Notes: a model not told the origin generated them from the sequence alone. Shown: positions 1 to 7,654, numbered from the stretch's first letter. The stretch: DNA of 20,665 nt from Chloroflexota bacterium (GCA_019247135.1 JAFAPL010000348.1:1-20665), one strand, 5' to 3'. Numbers and translations are program-made.

Positions 1-1
1 C

Positions 2-58
2 CAGACGATCCAGACCGTGAAGGAGGACACGCAATGGGCGAAAGAGCAGATGACCTGA
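2..58 (+). CDS. C-terminal end of a phage-holin-like (DUF1469) membrane protein, partial
   Basis: An open frame enters from the left edge and ends at TGA 56-58, giving the tail QTIQTVKEDTQWAKEQMT. A tail of the form 'T-hydrophobic-x-T-[LIV]-KED-x-x-W' is what I recall at the C-terminus of phage-holin-family/DUF1469 (YqjE-like) membrane proteins, which are often encoded directly before DUF3618 or YqjD-like proteins. Here it overlaps the next gene by 25 bp, and that gene's strong ribosome-binding site lies inside this coding end, so the two are probably translated together. Only 18 residues are visible, so the family call rests on a short motif plus gene order. Confidence 0.55.
   Translation, partial: QTIQTVKEDTQWAKEQMT
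21..26 (+). promoter_or_regulatory. Strong Shine-Dalgarno AGGAGG for the DUF3618 gene
   Basis: A full AGGAGG sits 7 nt before ATG 34 and fixes that start. It is the only textbook Shine-Dalgarno in the window and lies within the 3' coding end of the upstream gene. Confidence 0.8.
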
Positions 59-1068
59 TGCAGCGCGGCCACACTCCGGACGCCGAGGACGACTTCGACG
101 AGACTACAGCCACGGCACGCGAAGACATTGAGTTCACGCGCGCCGAAATGAGCAGCACGATCGACGCGATACAGGATCGCCTCGACCCCGAAGTTCTCTC
201 GGAGCAGGCCAAAGACACCGCTCACGACGTGACGGACTACGCCATTCGTGAGGCGAAAGAGGCCGCCCGAGAAATCACCGACCACGCGATTGCGCAGGCA
301 CGCACAGCCGTTGACGACGTCACCGGCCAGGCGAAAGCCGCGCTCCGCGAGGCGACCATAGGAAAGGTAGAAACAATGGCGCGTACAGCAACTGACACCG
401 CCGGTGGCTGGCGGCAATCTCTGATGCAGACGATCAAAGCGAATCCGATGCCCACCGCGCTCGTGGGTCTTGGAGTCGGCTGGATGCTGTTGAACCGGCC
501 GAGTCGCGACTCCGATCTGACGCAAACTGCCTCGCGGTACGGCTACGGCACACCCTACGGGCGCGCGGGCTACGGCGAAAATGTCTACGGTCCTCGCTCG
601 TCATCCGAGCCCAACGGCGGCTCTTTCGGGGCAGCCGTCGGCAATGTGCGGGACAGCGCAACGCATGTCACCGACCAGGCGCAGCAAACCGCGTCACAGG
701 CGGTGCAGCAGGTGCAGGGCGCGGCCGGCGGGATGATGGAGCAGGTGCAGGATGCCAGCGGCCAGGTTGTCGAGCGGGCCCAGGAGCAGGCCGCGCGTGC
801 GCAAGGTGTGCTGCAGCGACAACTTCAGGAAAACCCGCTGGTCGTCGGAGCGGTGGCGGTGGCGATCGGTGGAGTTCTGGCGGCAACTGCCCCGCGCACA
901 GAGCGGGAGGATCAAATGCTCGGATCCGCTCGCGATCGCCTGGTCGGCTCCGCCAGGGAGTTGACAGAAGACACCATGTCGAAGGTCGGCCGCGTCGTCG
1001 AGGAGGTGCAGACGACAGCCACCGACGAAGCGAAAAAGCAGTCGCTGATTCCGGAATCCGGAGCGTGA
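34..1068 (+). CDS. DUF3618 domain envelope protein with amphipathic 15-residue repeats
   Basis: 344 residues. Residues 31-60 fit the DUF3618 signature: an acidic start, then 'I-E-x-T-R-A-E-(M)-x-x-T-I-D-A-I-Q-D-R-L-D-P'. Residues 66-110 contain three tandem units of about 15 residues starting [VI]-T-[DG]-x-A, rich in Ala, Lys, Arg and Glu and predicted amphipathic helix. A Tyr/Gly-rich linker covers about 169-187. Two hydrophobic segments, near 139-153 and 268-287, each follow an 'NP' pair, so the protein is probably membrane-anchored. A second Gln/Ala-rich helical region spans 210-265. DUF3618 proteins are generally linked to the envelope or membrane, with no defined biochemical role. The start is fixed by AGGAGG at 21-26. 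It follows and overlaps a probable holin-like gene, a common pairing. The family call is good; the function is unknown. Confidence 0.85.
   Translation: MGERADDLMQRGHTPDAEDDFDETTATAREDIEFTRAEMSSTIDAIQDRLDPEVLSEQAKDTAHDVTDYAIREAKEAAREITDHAIAQARTAVDDVTGQAKAALREATIGKVETMARTATDTAGGWRQSLMQTIKANPMPTALVGLGVGWMLLNRPSRDSDLTQTASRYGYGTPYGRAGYGENVYGPRSSSEPNGGSFGAAVGNVRDSATHVTDQAQQTASQAVQQVQGAAGGMMEQVQDASGQVVERAQEQAARAQGVLQRQLQENPLVVGAVAVAIGGVLAATAPRTEREDQMLGSARDRLVGSARELTEDTMSKVGRVVEEVQTTATDEAKKQSLIPESGA
1047..1058. repeat. Perfect 12-bp palindrome GATTCCGGAATC
   Basis: GATTCCGGAATC reads identically on both strands and ends 7 bases before the DUF3618 stop codon (TGA 1066-1068). It lies about 85 bp upstream of the proposed AKR promoter box. 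It could be an operator or a chance feature inside coding sequence. Confidence 0.4.
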
Positions 1069-1073
1069 TCCGC

Positions 1074-1114
1074 GAGTGGACCAGCCGGGCGACCCCCGCC
1101 CGGTTCGGCCACTC
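1074..1114 (+). terminator. GC-rich stem-loop after the DUF3618 gene, terminator-like without a T-tract
   Basis: Arms 1074-1091 and 1097-1114 pair at 15 of 18 positions around a 5-nt loop (ACCCC), starting 6 nt after the stop at 1068. No run of T follows, so it is not a canonical intrinsic terminator. It may stabilise the 3' end or support termination in another way. Its position argues against the GTG at 1076 as the start of the next gene, since that codon lies within the left arm. Confidence 0.5.
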
Positions 1115-1143
1115 GTAAGTGATCGTGACTCCCAGCTGCGTGG

Positions 1144-1149
1144 TACCGT
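1144..1149 (+). promoter_or_regulatory. Candidate -10 box TACCGT, leaderless start of the aldo/keto reductase
   Basis: TACCGT fits TANNNT and ends 7 nt before ATG 1157, which would put the transcription start at or next to the ATG. No Shine-Dalgarno sequence is visible before this start, and no convincing -35 is seen. Three other unit-opening genes in the window share the arrangement. Confidence 0.35.
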
Positions 1150-1156
1150 GCACTTG

Positions 1157-2134
1157 ATGGCGGGCGCGGGTGTACCGCGAAAATTTCTCGGGAAAACGGG
1201 TGTCCAGGTAACCACGGTTGGGATCGGCACCGCGTGGATTGGTACCCGCCACTCGGCCGCCGATACGATGGATGTCCAGATCGATGAGGGCGCTGCCGTT
1301 GCGACCGTCCAAGCGGCGCTCGAGGAAGGTATCGGTCTGATCGATACTTCACCGCTGTACCTGAATCTCGAGAGCGAGCGACTCGTCGGCCGCGCGCTCC
1401 GCGAACGCCCAGATCTTGCCGCCAATGTCATCGTGGAATCCAAGTGCTGTCGGCACGCCCAGGGACGCGACTATTCCCACGATGCGGCGATCCGCTCTGT
1501 GCACGGGAGTCTCGAACGATTGAACCTGGAGCGGATCGAGCTGATGTACATCCACGATCCACCCAGGGAGCTTCTCTCACAGGTGACCGGGCCAGGTGGA
1601 GCGCTGGAGGCGCTGCGCGAAATGCAGTCCGAAGGCCTGGTTGGCCACATCGGCATCGCCTCGAACTATCCCGACGACAACGCACCGTACGTCGAGACAG
1701 GCGAGTTCGAGATGGCGGTCGTCCCCGACGCGTACTCGCTGCTGAACCAGGTCGCGCTGGAGCGCATCCTTCCGGCCGCCGAGCGGTTCGGAATGGGAGT
1801 GGTGGTCGCGACTCCGCTCGAGCGCGGCATCCTCGCAACGGGTGTGAAAGGCAGACAGAGTGAATACCTTGGTCGCCGCTTCTCACCGGAGGTGCTTCGT
1901 CGAGTCGAGTTGCTGGAATCGGTGTGCGATCGGTACGGGGTCAGCCTCGCCGCGGCCGCGCTGCAGTTTGTCACACGCCATCCGGCCGTCGCGACGACGA
2001 TTCCCGGGCCGCGGTCACCGGACGAGGCTCGTCAAAGCGCGCTCGCGGCGAGGGAGGTCATCCCTGACGCGTTCTGGGACGAGCTGCGGCCACTCCTCAC
2101 CACGTGGGAGATCGTCACGCGTAACCCGCGATAA
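1157..2134 (+). CDS. Aldo/keto reductase (sugar dehydrogenase-like)
   Basis: 325 residues from ATG 1157. The AKR fold is clear: N-terminal 'R-K-F-LGKTG-V-x-V' (8-18), then a complete catalytic tetrad of Asp63 and Tyr68 ('LIDTSPLY'), Lys96 and His133 ('YIHDPP'). A C-terminal 'IPGPRSPDE' near 283-291 fits the NAD(P)H phosphate-binding loop. The length is normal for the family. The closest functional types I recognise are the L-fucose/D-threo-aldose 1-dehydrogenase and pyridoxal dehydrogenase-like AKRs, so a sugar or aldehyde substrate is likely but not proven. An in-frame GTG at 1076 would add 27 residues lacking family similarity and lies within a stem-loop, so 1157 is preferred. It converges on the zinc dehydrogenase at 2115 with a 20-bp overlap of coding ends, near other sugar-acid genes. 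Confidence 0.88.
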   Translation: MAGAGVPRKFLGKTGVQVTTVGIGTAWIGTRHSAADTMDVQIDEGAAVATVQAALEEGIGLIDTSPLYLNLESERLVGRALRERPDLAANVIVESKCCRHAQGRDYSHDAAIRSVHGSLERLNLERIELMYIHDPPRELLSQVTGPGGALEALREMQSEGLVGHIGIASNYPDDNAPYVETGEFEMAVVPDAYSLLNQVALERILPAAERFGMGVVVATPLERGILATGVKGRQSEYLGRRFSPEVLRRVELLESVCDRYGVSLAAAALQFVTRHPAVATTIPGPRSPDEARQSALAAREVIPDAFWDELRPLLTTWEIVTRNPR

Positions 2135-3134
2135 CGATCTTCAGCGCCGGTTCGCCGCGGTCAAGCACGTGTAGCGCCTCCGCGGCTCCGTCGAACTCCA
2201 GGTGGTGCGTGATCATCGTCTCGGCGTCGACGACGCCGTCTTCGAGCAGCTTCAGCACTGGCCCAAAAGCGCCGGTCGAATTGCGCGTCCCAACAAGTTC
2301 CGCTTCTTTGCGCATGAGCGCAACCGTGTCGACCTCGACGGGCCCATGGCTCCAACCGACGAGAATGATGCGCCCCGTCGTGCGCACTACGTCCGTCGCC
2401 AGACGCACGCACGCGGGCGCGCCGGTGGCTTCGAACACGTACGCCGCCATCTCACCACCAGTCACGCGTGAGACAGCATCTACCAGCTCGGCGCCGCTGC
2501 GTACCGCGATGGCGCCAACTCGCTCGGCCAGGTCCAATCGCGCACGATCGACGTCCACCACCACCGCGCGGCACCCGCGAGCTTTCATCACGAGCTGCAC
2601 GATCAAGAGCCCGATCGGTCCGGCGCCGAACACCAGAGCTGTTTCACCAGCCGCCATCTCCGCGCGTTGCACCGCTCGGTAGGCGATGCTGAGCGGCTCC
2701 GCGAGCACTGCCGTGTCGTCGTCGAGTGCGTCAGGAACGGCGTACAGCTGACCGACAGGAACACGGAACTCTGTTTGCATGCCACCGTCGACGTGTACGC
2801 CGAGCACCTGTAAACGCGGACAGCAGTTGTACCGTCCGGCGCGGCACACTCGGCACACGCGACAGGGGAGGAGTGGCTCGACAACTGCGCGGCGGCCGAC
2901 CAGCTCGGGACGGTCGGGCGCCCGGAGCACGTCGACCAGGAGCTCGTGTCCGAGAACGCGCGGATAGCTGACTTGCGGTGACGTGCCCCGAAATGCGGCC
3001 AGGTCCGAGCCGCATACGCCCGCCAGACGCAGCCGGACCAGCGCGTGATCGGGCGCAACTAGCTGTTCGCCAGCACTCGCGCCGTTGTCTACCACGGCGA
3101 TGTCATGCGGTCCGCGTAAGACAACCTGTTTCAT
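2115..3134 (-). CDS. Zinc-dependent alcohol/polyol dehydrogenase (MDR family, threonine/sorbitol dehydrogenase-like)
   Basis: 339 residues. The medium-chain dehydrogenase/reductase layout is complete. Catalytic zinc ligands are Cys41 ('GVCGSD'), His63-Glu64 ('GHE') and Glu147 ('AEPLS'). The structural zinc lobe has Cys91, Cys94, Cys97 and Cys105 with the classic x2-x2-x7 spacing. A Rossmann motif GAGPIG lies at 170-175, with Asp194 ending the second strand, which favours NAD(H). Such enzymes oxidise a secondary alcohol of a polyol, sugar acid or threonine to a ketone; next to UxaE, a hexonate or hexuronate dehydrogenase role is plausible (inference). The start at 3134 overlaps the uxaE stop by 4 bp (ATGA on the coding strand), so the upstream ATG at 3155 is rejected. 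It is the last gene of the coupled operon with uxaE and the amine oxidase. Confidence 0.9.
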   Translation of the reverse strand: MKQVVLRGPHDIAVVDNGASAGEQLVAPDHALVRLRLAGVCGSDLAAFRGTSPQVSYPRVLGHELLVDVLRAPDRPELVGRRAVVEPLLPCRVCRVCRAGRYNCCPRLQVLGVHVDGGMQTEFRVPVGQLYAVPDALDDDTAVLAEPLSIAYRAVQRAEMAAGETALVFGAGPIGLLIVQLVMKARGCRAVVVDVDRARLDLAERVGAIAVRSGAELVDAVSRVTGGEMAAYVFEATGAPACVRLATDVVRTTGRIILVGWSHGPVEVDTVALMRKEAELVGTRNSTGAFGPVLKLLEDGVVDAETMITHHLEFDGAAEALHVLDRGEPALKIVIAGYA

Positions 3135-4624
3135 TGATCGCTGCCAGATGACCACCGGGCGAAGGGCGCCAGATGCCGTGCGAAATGCGCTTCGAGGCGC
3201 GCCGCGTACGCCTCCGGCGCCGCTTGCAGAGCACTGCGCAGACGCTCGCGGAACAACCCACGCCCGGACGCGTCCTCCGCGGTCAGTACCTGGCCGTACG
3301 TGACGTGGAGAACCTGGCGCGCGTCGGGCTGCTCCAGCAGCGCCGGAAGTTCCGCATCGGGAATGTCCTCGGGTGGCGGGGTGCGCTCGAGCCGCGCGGA
3401 GATGTGATACCCGCGTCGCGCGCTTTCGTATTGCGCGCGCGCAAACGCGTAGATTTCCCGAAAGAGCGACGGATCGAGCGAGGCAACCGTCCGCAGCGCC
3501 TCCACATAGCTGGTCCCGGCGGTTTTCAGGTGCACGATGCCGCGCGTTTGCCGCGCCGCGGCAGCGAAGATGCTGAACTTGTCCGAGCCGGAGTGGAGGC
3601 TCAGCTTGTAGGGACCGAGCTGACGTGCAATCGCCGCATGTAGTGCCACATGGTCTTCGAACGCGTCCAGGTCACCAATGTAGTCGGTGCCTTTTTCGAA
3701 TTCGCCGAGGTAGCGCGGTGCGAACCCGGTGATTTTCACTCCGAGTCGCTGCAGCTCCAGCACGATGTAGATGTGCTCGAGGTGGCTGGTGACCTGGTCC
3801 GTCTCGTCAATGGCGACCTCCAGCTCCCAGCCATCCGAGCCAAGGTCGGATCGGATCAGTGAAACGAGCGTGTGCGTGTGAGCGACCGCGCGACCGTATT
3901 TGACGGCAGCGCGCACCGCGCTGATCTCGTTCATCACGAGCTGGTGGTGCTCGATGCCGAAACTCCTGTCGCGGTATCTGCGCAGCGATGCCTCTGGAGT
4001 GTCCGCAAGCTCGCTCCACGGCAGTTGCTCGAACTTCTCCTTCAACTGGTCGGCGGTGGCGGTGTCCGCGATGGAATCCACGTGATCGCCAGGATCGATC
4101 GTCCACAGGGTGTAGCCCACGCGCAGACAGCGCCGGACATCCTCCTCGGTCTTGAGGTGGTCGGCATCGGCGCCGAACGGTTCGCGCCAACCGCTGCAGA
4201 ACACCGCCCAGGTGGCATCGTCCATCACTTCGCGAGGTGCACGCCTGGTGCGGTCCATCTCGCGGATGGATTGCTGGGCGAAGATCGGACTGATGCCGAC
4301 GCCGTCGCATCGCATCGCGGCAATGTGGCCCGGCGTGGCCACACCCAGTCGATCACCGAAGCCGACCGAAGTTCGCAAACCGAGTGGCTGTGGCCGCAGC
4401 CAGCTGAGGGCGGAGCGAAGCGCCTCGAGGTTGGCGGCCGACCTGTGACCCACCAAAAGACGTTTGCCGTCGCATTCAGACGCGCTGCCCTCGAACGCGT
4501 TGAGCTGCTCCGGGCGAGCGAGGACCGCCATGCCGTCTGGAGTGACGGCGGCGTAGCTCACTCCGTCAACGCTCACGATGGACGTTTCGAGGGTGCGCAG
4601 CGCGGATGGAAAACCGTCAGACAT
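3131..4624 (-). CDS. uxaE: UxaE-type tagaturonate epimerase family protein
   Basis: 497 residues, a typical length for the UxaE family (D-tagaturonate 3-epimerase, converting D-tagaturonate to D-fructuronate in galacturonate catabolism of Thermotoga-like bacteria). Hallmarks are 'GFGDRLG-x-ATPGH' at 88-100, 'FAPRYLGEFEKG-x-DYIGD' at 301-318, the strongly conserved 'LHSGSDKFS' at 343-351, and 'HLKTAGTSYVEAL' at 365-377. The fold is a TIM barrel. The start (ATG 4622-4624) overlaps the amine oxidase stop by 8 bp, and the stop overlaps the zinc dehydrogenase start by 4 bp, so all three are translationally coupled. No Shine-Dalgarno sequence is visible, consistent with coupling. The epimerase chemistry is known for the family. 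The actual substrate here is uncertain because the usual partners UxaC, UxaB and KdgK are absent and an amine oxidase is present. Confidence 0.82.
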   Translation of the reverse strand: MSDGFPSALRTLETSIVSVDGVSYAAVTPDGMAVLARPEQLNAFEGSASECDGKRLLVGHRSAANLEALRSALSWLRPQPLGLRTSVGFGDRLGVATPGHIAAMRCDGVGISPIFAQQSIREMDRTRRAPREVMDDATWAVFCSGWREPFGADADHLKTEEDVRRCLRVGYTLWTIDPGDHVDSIADTATADQLKEKFEQLPWSELADTPEASLRRYRDRSFGIEHHQLVMNEISAVRAAVKYGRAVAHTHTLVSLIRSDLGSDGWELEVAIDETDQVTSHLEHIYIVLELQRLGVKITGFAPRYLGEFEKGTDYIGDLDAFEDHVALHAAIARQLGPYKLSLHSGSDKFSIFAAAARQTRGIVHLKTAGTSYVEALRTVASLDPSLFREIYAFARAQYESARRGYHISARLERTPPPEDIPDAELPALLEQPDARQVLHVTYGQVLTAEDASGRGLFRERLRSALQAAPEAYAARLEAHFARHLAPFARWSSGSDQ

Positions 4625-6548
4625 GACAGGTTGCGGGTGGCACGTCGAGAGCGGGATTTCGGTCGAAGAAGCCCACCGGCTTCAAGGAAAAGCCGATTGC
4701 AGTGACCGGCATGACCGGCCAATCCTCCGGTCTCACAACGTGGTGCGCGCCGAACGTATACCACACCACCAGGTCCGTATCCGTGATCGGCCGGTTCGCC
4801 GCGGTATAGGCGGGCAGGCCAGTCCCACCCGGATGCTGGTTCGGGTAGTCGCCTGCACCATATCGCTCTCGTGGATTGTACGGAGTGACCCAGAGGTGTT
4901 TGGTGGTAAATGCCCCTCGCTTCAGGACGCTCGAATCCTCGCGGGCGAACGGCAGGACATTTTCACCGGGCATCAGCTTGTATCCGACCGGTTGCCCGAG
5001 TCGGTTGCGGACCGATGGATTGACGACCGTCCAGTATCGCGCCGACAACGGATCGATAACGCGCTGCGCGTCGGACTCCCGCTCGAGCAGTGTCGCTTCG
5101 GTATGGAATGCGCTGTTATGCGGGTTGTCTGGACCAGGTGGATCGGAAACGGTGTTGACTTCGTAGACCGAATTGTTTTCACCGTCTACCATCACGTCGA
5201 GTCGTACATTGAAAAAGTGCTGGTGGATAGGCCCATACAACTGCGGCGCGACGAGCGTGCCCCACTCCGGCGAGTCGCCCGGCGGTACCGCACCGTTCGA
5301 GATGATCCCGGTCAGTTTGACTTCGAACTGGATCGTGCCGTCCTGGTAGAAATACCAGTACAGCGCATATTCATAGTTGCCAACCGTGGCGATGAACGAC
5401 ACGACCAGTCGACGTGAGCGGCGCGTTTCGGTGTAACCGGTGCGCCAGTCGAGGTGTTTCCAGAGGAGTCCGAAATCCTCTTCGTGCATGCAGATGGCGT
5501 TGTGGAGTGTGACTGATTGGCCGCGGCTATCATGGCCCGCAACGTCGAAGTAATAGATCTCGCCGAGGCAGTCACAACCGAGCTCCAGCGAGTTGGCCAG
5601 CATGCCAATCCCGTATTCGCCAACGTCGAACGCGTTGCGTCTGAAGTAGGGCGGTCGCGGGTCACCGTACGGGACAAGCATGTCAGCGAGCGAGGCGCGG
5701 TACAGGACGGGTCGTTCCCGACCCTGGTCGGCGTACGTGACCGTGTGCAGGACCAGCCCCTCGCGCGGGGTGAAGCCAATGCGAAAGTGCCACTTCTGCC
5801 AGCGGACCTCGTGCCCGTCCACGACGAAGCTCGGGCCCTCCGGCTGGTGGATCTCAATGGGCTTCAGGTCCGTTCGGGTACCGGCGACCTCCGGTGAATA
5901 GTTCGCGTCCTCCGGAGGAAACGGAACCACTCCGTAGTCTTCCACGGCGATAACGCGCATCGCCTGGAGGTCCACGACGGTGATGACGTTCTCGACCGGA
6001 CGGGCATAGCCGTTGTCACCCGGCCGCGCCCGCACCCACGTAAGCGCGCGCGAAAGGCGCAGATTGCGCTCTCCTTCCAGACCGATGTTGCCCGCCGACC
6101 ACGGGTCCACCATACAGAGATCGAAGTCAACGATGCCGCGTTTGCGCATGGCCGCCTGCCATTCGGGACTGGCCTTGCACGCCTGCTCGCACTCCAGAAA
6201 CTCATCGAGCATGATCGACGGTTGAACGTCTGGAATGTATTCCCACGACGTAACGGCCCCGCGCGTCAGCGACACGATCGCTTCATACGTTCGGCCGGTG
6301 TCACGGTCGAACAGAATCGCGAAGGCTTCGCGTTCAACCGCGCCTTGCGATGGGAAGGCCAGCACCGTCGCTTTCGACGGCTCGTGCAGGCTGATGCTGG
6401 CGAATCGCACGCGCGCACTCAGACCGCGCCCGCTGCGCTCGCTCCGCTCGCGGCGCAAGATGTCGACAGCCTGCGCAATTTCGTCGGCGGTGAGCGGCTC
6501 CAGAGGGTGCTGGACGCCGACGCGGGTGATGGTTTCAGAGGTGGTCAT
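4617..6548 (-). CDS. Copper amine oxidase (TPQ-dependent primary amine oxidase), probably cytoplasmic
   Basis: 643 residues, close to the Arthrobacter globiformis type. It oxidises R-CH2-NH2 to an aldehyde with release of NH3 and H2O2. Every catalytic element is present: the topaquinone precursor Tyr392 in 'VGNYEY', copper ligands His442 and His444 ('IHQH') and His603 ('GAHH-x-x-RPEDWPVMP'), and catalytic base Asp308 ('NAFDVGEYG'). The spacing from His444 to His603 (159 residues) equals my recollection of the Arthrobacter enzyme. There is no signal peptide or TM segment, so it is likely cytosolic. The start at 6548 is supported by AGGA 7 nt upstream and by the family-like opening 'HPLEPLTADEIAQAV'. 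An upstream in-frame ATG at 6680 would add an Arg-rich tail overlapping the neighbouring gene and is rejected. First gene of the operon with uxaE and the dehydrogenase. Confidence 0.93.
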   Translation of the reverse strand: MTTSETITRVGVQHPLEPLTADEIAQAVDILRRERSERSGRGLSARVRFASISLHEPSKATVLAFPSQGAVEREAFAILFDRDTGRTYEAIVSLTRGAVTSWEYIPDVQPSIMLDEFLECEQACKASPEWQAAMRKRGIVDFDLCMVDPWSAGNIGLEGERNLRLSRALTWVRARPGDNGYARPVENVITVVDLQAMRVIAVEDYGVVPFPPEDANYSPEVAGTRTDLKPIEIHQPEGPSFVVDGHEVRWQKWHFRIGFTPREGLVLHTVTYADQGRERPVLYRASLADMLVPYGDPRPPYFRRNAFDVGEYGIGMLANSLELGCDCLGEIYYFDVAGHDSRGQSVTLHNAICMHEEDFGLLWKHLDWRTGYTETRRSRRLVVSFIATVGNYEYALYWYFYQDGTIQFEVKLTGIISNGAVPPGDSPEWGTLVAPQLYGPIHQHFFNVRLDVMVDGENNSVYEVNTVSDPPGPDNPHNSAFHTEATLLERESDAQRVIDPLSARYWTVVNPSVRNRLGQPVGYKLMPGENVLPFAREDSSVLKRGAFTTKHLWVTPYNPRERYGAGDYPNQHPGGTGLPAYTAANRPITDTDLVVWYTFGAHHVVRPEDWPVMPVTAIGFSLKPVGFFDRNPALDVPPATCHV

Positions 6549-6555
6549 GGTCACA

Positions 6556-6559
6556 TCCT
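6556..6559 (-). promoter_or_regulatory. Shine-Dalgarno AGGA for the amine oxidase
   Basis: AGGA on the minus strand lies 7 nt before ATG 6548 and supports this start over the upstream in-frame ATG at 6680. Confidence 0.5.
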
Positions 6560-6569
6560 GACGACGGCG

Positions 6570-6575
6570 ACAATA
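6570..6575 (-). promoter_or_regulatory. Candidate -10 box TATTGT for the amine oxidase operon
   Basis: TATTGT on the minus strand matches TATAAT at 4 of 6 positions and would give a short leader of about 15 nt containing the AGGA. It lies in the roughly 88-bp gap between this operon and the YihY gene. No good -35 is seen. Confidence 0.25.
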
Positions 6576-6636
6576 CCACCGCGTCGCGAGTGTTGACGCC
6601 GCCCGCAGCCAACCCTGTGTGCCTGACGGGCAGCCG

Positions 6637-7641
6637 CTAGGCTCGGTCGGAAGAGCTCCCCGAATTGCCCTCCGCGTCACCGCGGCCCGGCTGGCCGGTG
6701 CCCGAGGCCCGCGTCTCGATCAGCTCGCTGCTGCGCTCGACCTCCACCTGTCCGACCTCGGCGCGAGCGGTTGTCTGTGCCACGGCCGCGGCGCGGCCCG
6801 GCTCCTCCAGGAACGCGTTCAACTCCACCCCCAGCACCAGCACCAGGCCGAGCAGGAACAACCAGAGCATCAGCACCAGGAACATGCCGAAGACGGCGTA
6901 CACCTCGAAGCCCTGGCCGAATAAGGTCAGGTACAGCGGAAAGATCTGCAGGATGAGCAGCAGCAGGACGGTCGCCACGAGCGCGCCAGGGACCGCTTCA
7001 CGCCAGCTCTGCCGCTTGTGCGGCAGCACGCGATAAAGCAGCAGGAACATCGTCGCGATGCTGGCCAGCGACACGACCCAGCCAACCACCGCGCCGATCG
7101 GGTTCTGGCCGGGCAGAGGGATCGCGACCAACTCCAGCAACGCGCTGGACTGCTCGGCCAGCACTGAGCTCAGACTGTATGCCGTGGTCGAGACCAGCGC
7201 GAGCACCACAACACCGATGAGCACGAACACGCCGACGACACGCTGGAGGATCAGGTTCCGGTCCGGGACGTGGTAGACAAGGTTGAAGACGGACTCCACG
7301 CCGGCGAAGAAGTTGGCCCCGTTGAAGAGGACGAGCAGGCCGCTCAGGACGCCGGCCAGGCCGGCGTTGACGCGGGTGCTGGCCAGCACCTCGCGAAGCG
7401 TCGCCGCGGCGGGCGCGGGCAGAATTGCGAGGAGGGCGCCGCTGACCTGGTCCAGGCGTTGTGGGTCGCGCAGGATCAGGCCGGCCAGGGCGAGCAGGCC
7501 AAGCACGGCCGGGAACAACGTGCTCAGCGCGCCCCACGCGACGAGGACGGCCAGGTTGGGTGCGCGGTCGTCGAGTAATTTCTGGACGAATTGCATCAGG
7601 CGCGGGTGTTGCGCCAGCCACGGCAAGCGGACCTCGGCCAT
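6637..7641 (-). CDS. YihY/BrkB family integral membrane protein (first copy)
   Basis: 334 residues with about six hydrophobic segments (roughly 31-55, 93-115, 133-160, 181-204, 217-241, 247-276) and the late signature 'LVLGVELNAFLEE' at 268-280. This is the YihY/virulence-factor-BrkB (UPF0761) architecture. The family sits in the inner membrane and its biochemical role is not established; transport has been proposed. A hydrophilic tail of about 55 residues, rich in Ala, Gly and Ser, follows the last helix. The start at ATG 7641 is preferred because an N-terminal amphipathic helix leads straight into the first segment; the upstream ATG at 7704 adds an Arg-rich stretch. A TAGAAT box ends 7 nt before this ATG. 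It is divergent from a second, dissimilar YihY gene. Confidence 0.85.
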   Translation of the reverse strand: MAEVRLPWLAQHPRLMQFVQKLLDDRAPNLAVLVAWGALSTLFPAVLGLLALAGLILRDPQRLDQVSGALLAILPAPAAATLREVLASTRVNAGLAGVLSGLLVLFNGANFFAGVESVFNLVYHVPDRNLILQRVVGVFVLIGVVVLALVSTTAYSLSSVLAEQSSALLELVAIPLPGQNPIGAVVGWVVSLASIATMFLLLYRVLPHKRQSWREAVPGALVATVLLLLILQIFPLYLTLFGQGFEVYAVFGMFLVLMLWLFLLGLVLVLGVELNAFLEEPGRAAAVAQTTARAEVGQVEVERSSELIETRASGTGQPGRGDAEGNSGSSSDRA

Positions 7642-7648
7642 GCCGGTG

Positions 7649-7654
7649 ATTCTA
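7649..7654 (-). promoter_or_regulatory. -10 box TAGAAT, leaderless start of the first YihY gene
   Basis: TAGAAT on the minus strand matches TATAAT at 5 of 6 positions and ends 7 nt before ATG 7641, with no Shine-Dalgarno between. This geometry fits a leaderless transcript. The -35 region is unconvincing. Confidence 0.45.

Noticed and set aside
668..1443. Overlapping minus-strand frames of 214 and 249 codons across the DUF3618/AKR junction
   Set aside because: Arg/Pro/Ser-rich translations without motifs, opposite two well-supported genes; typical antisense open frames in GC-rich DNA.
3872..4705. Plus-strand frame of 277 codons opposite uxaE
   Set aside because: Lies wholly opposite conserved UxaE motifs and shows no recognisable domain.
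6549..6680. N-terminal extension of the amine oxidase from ATG 6680
   Set aside because: The extra 44 residues are Arg-rich with no signal peptide and overlap the YihY gene end; ATG 6548 has AGGA at proper spacing.
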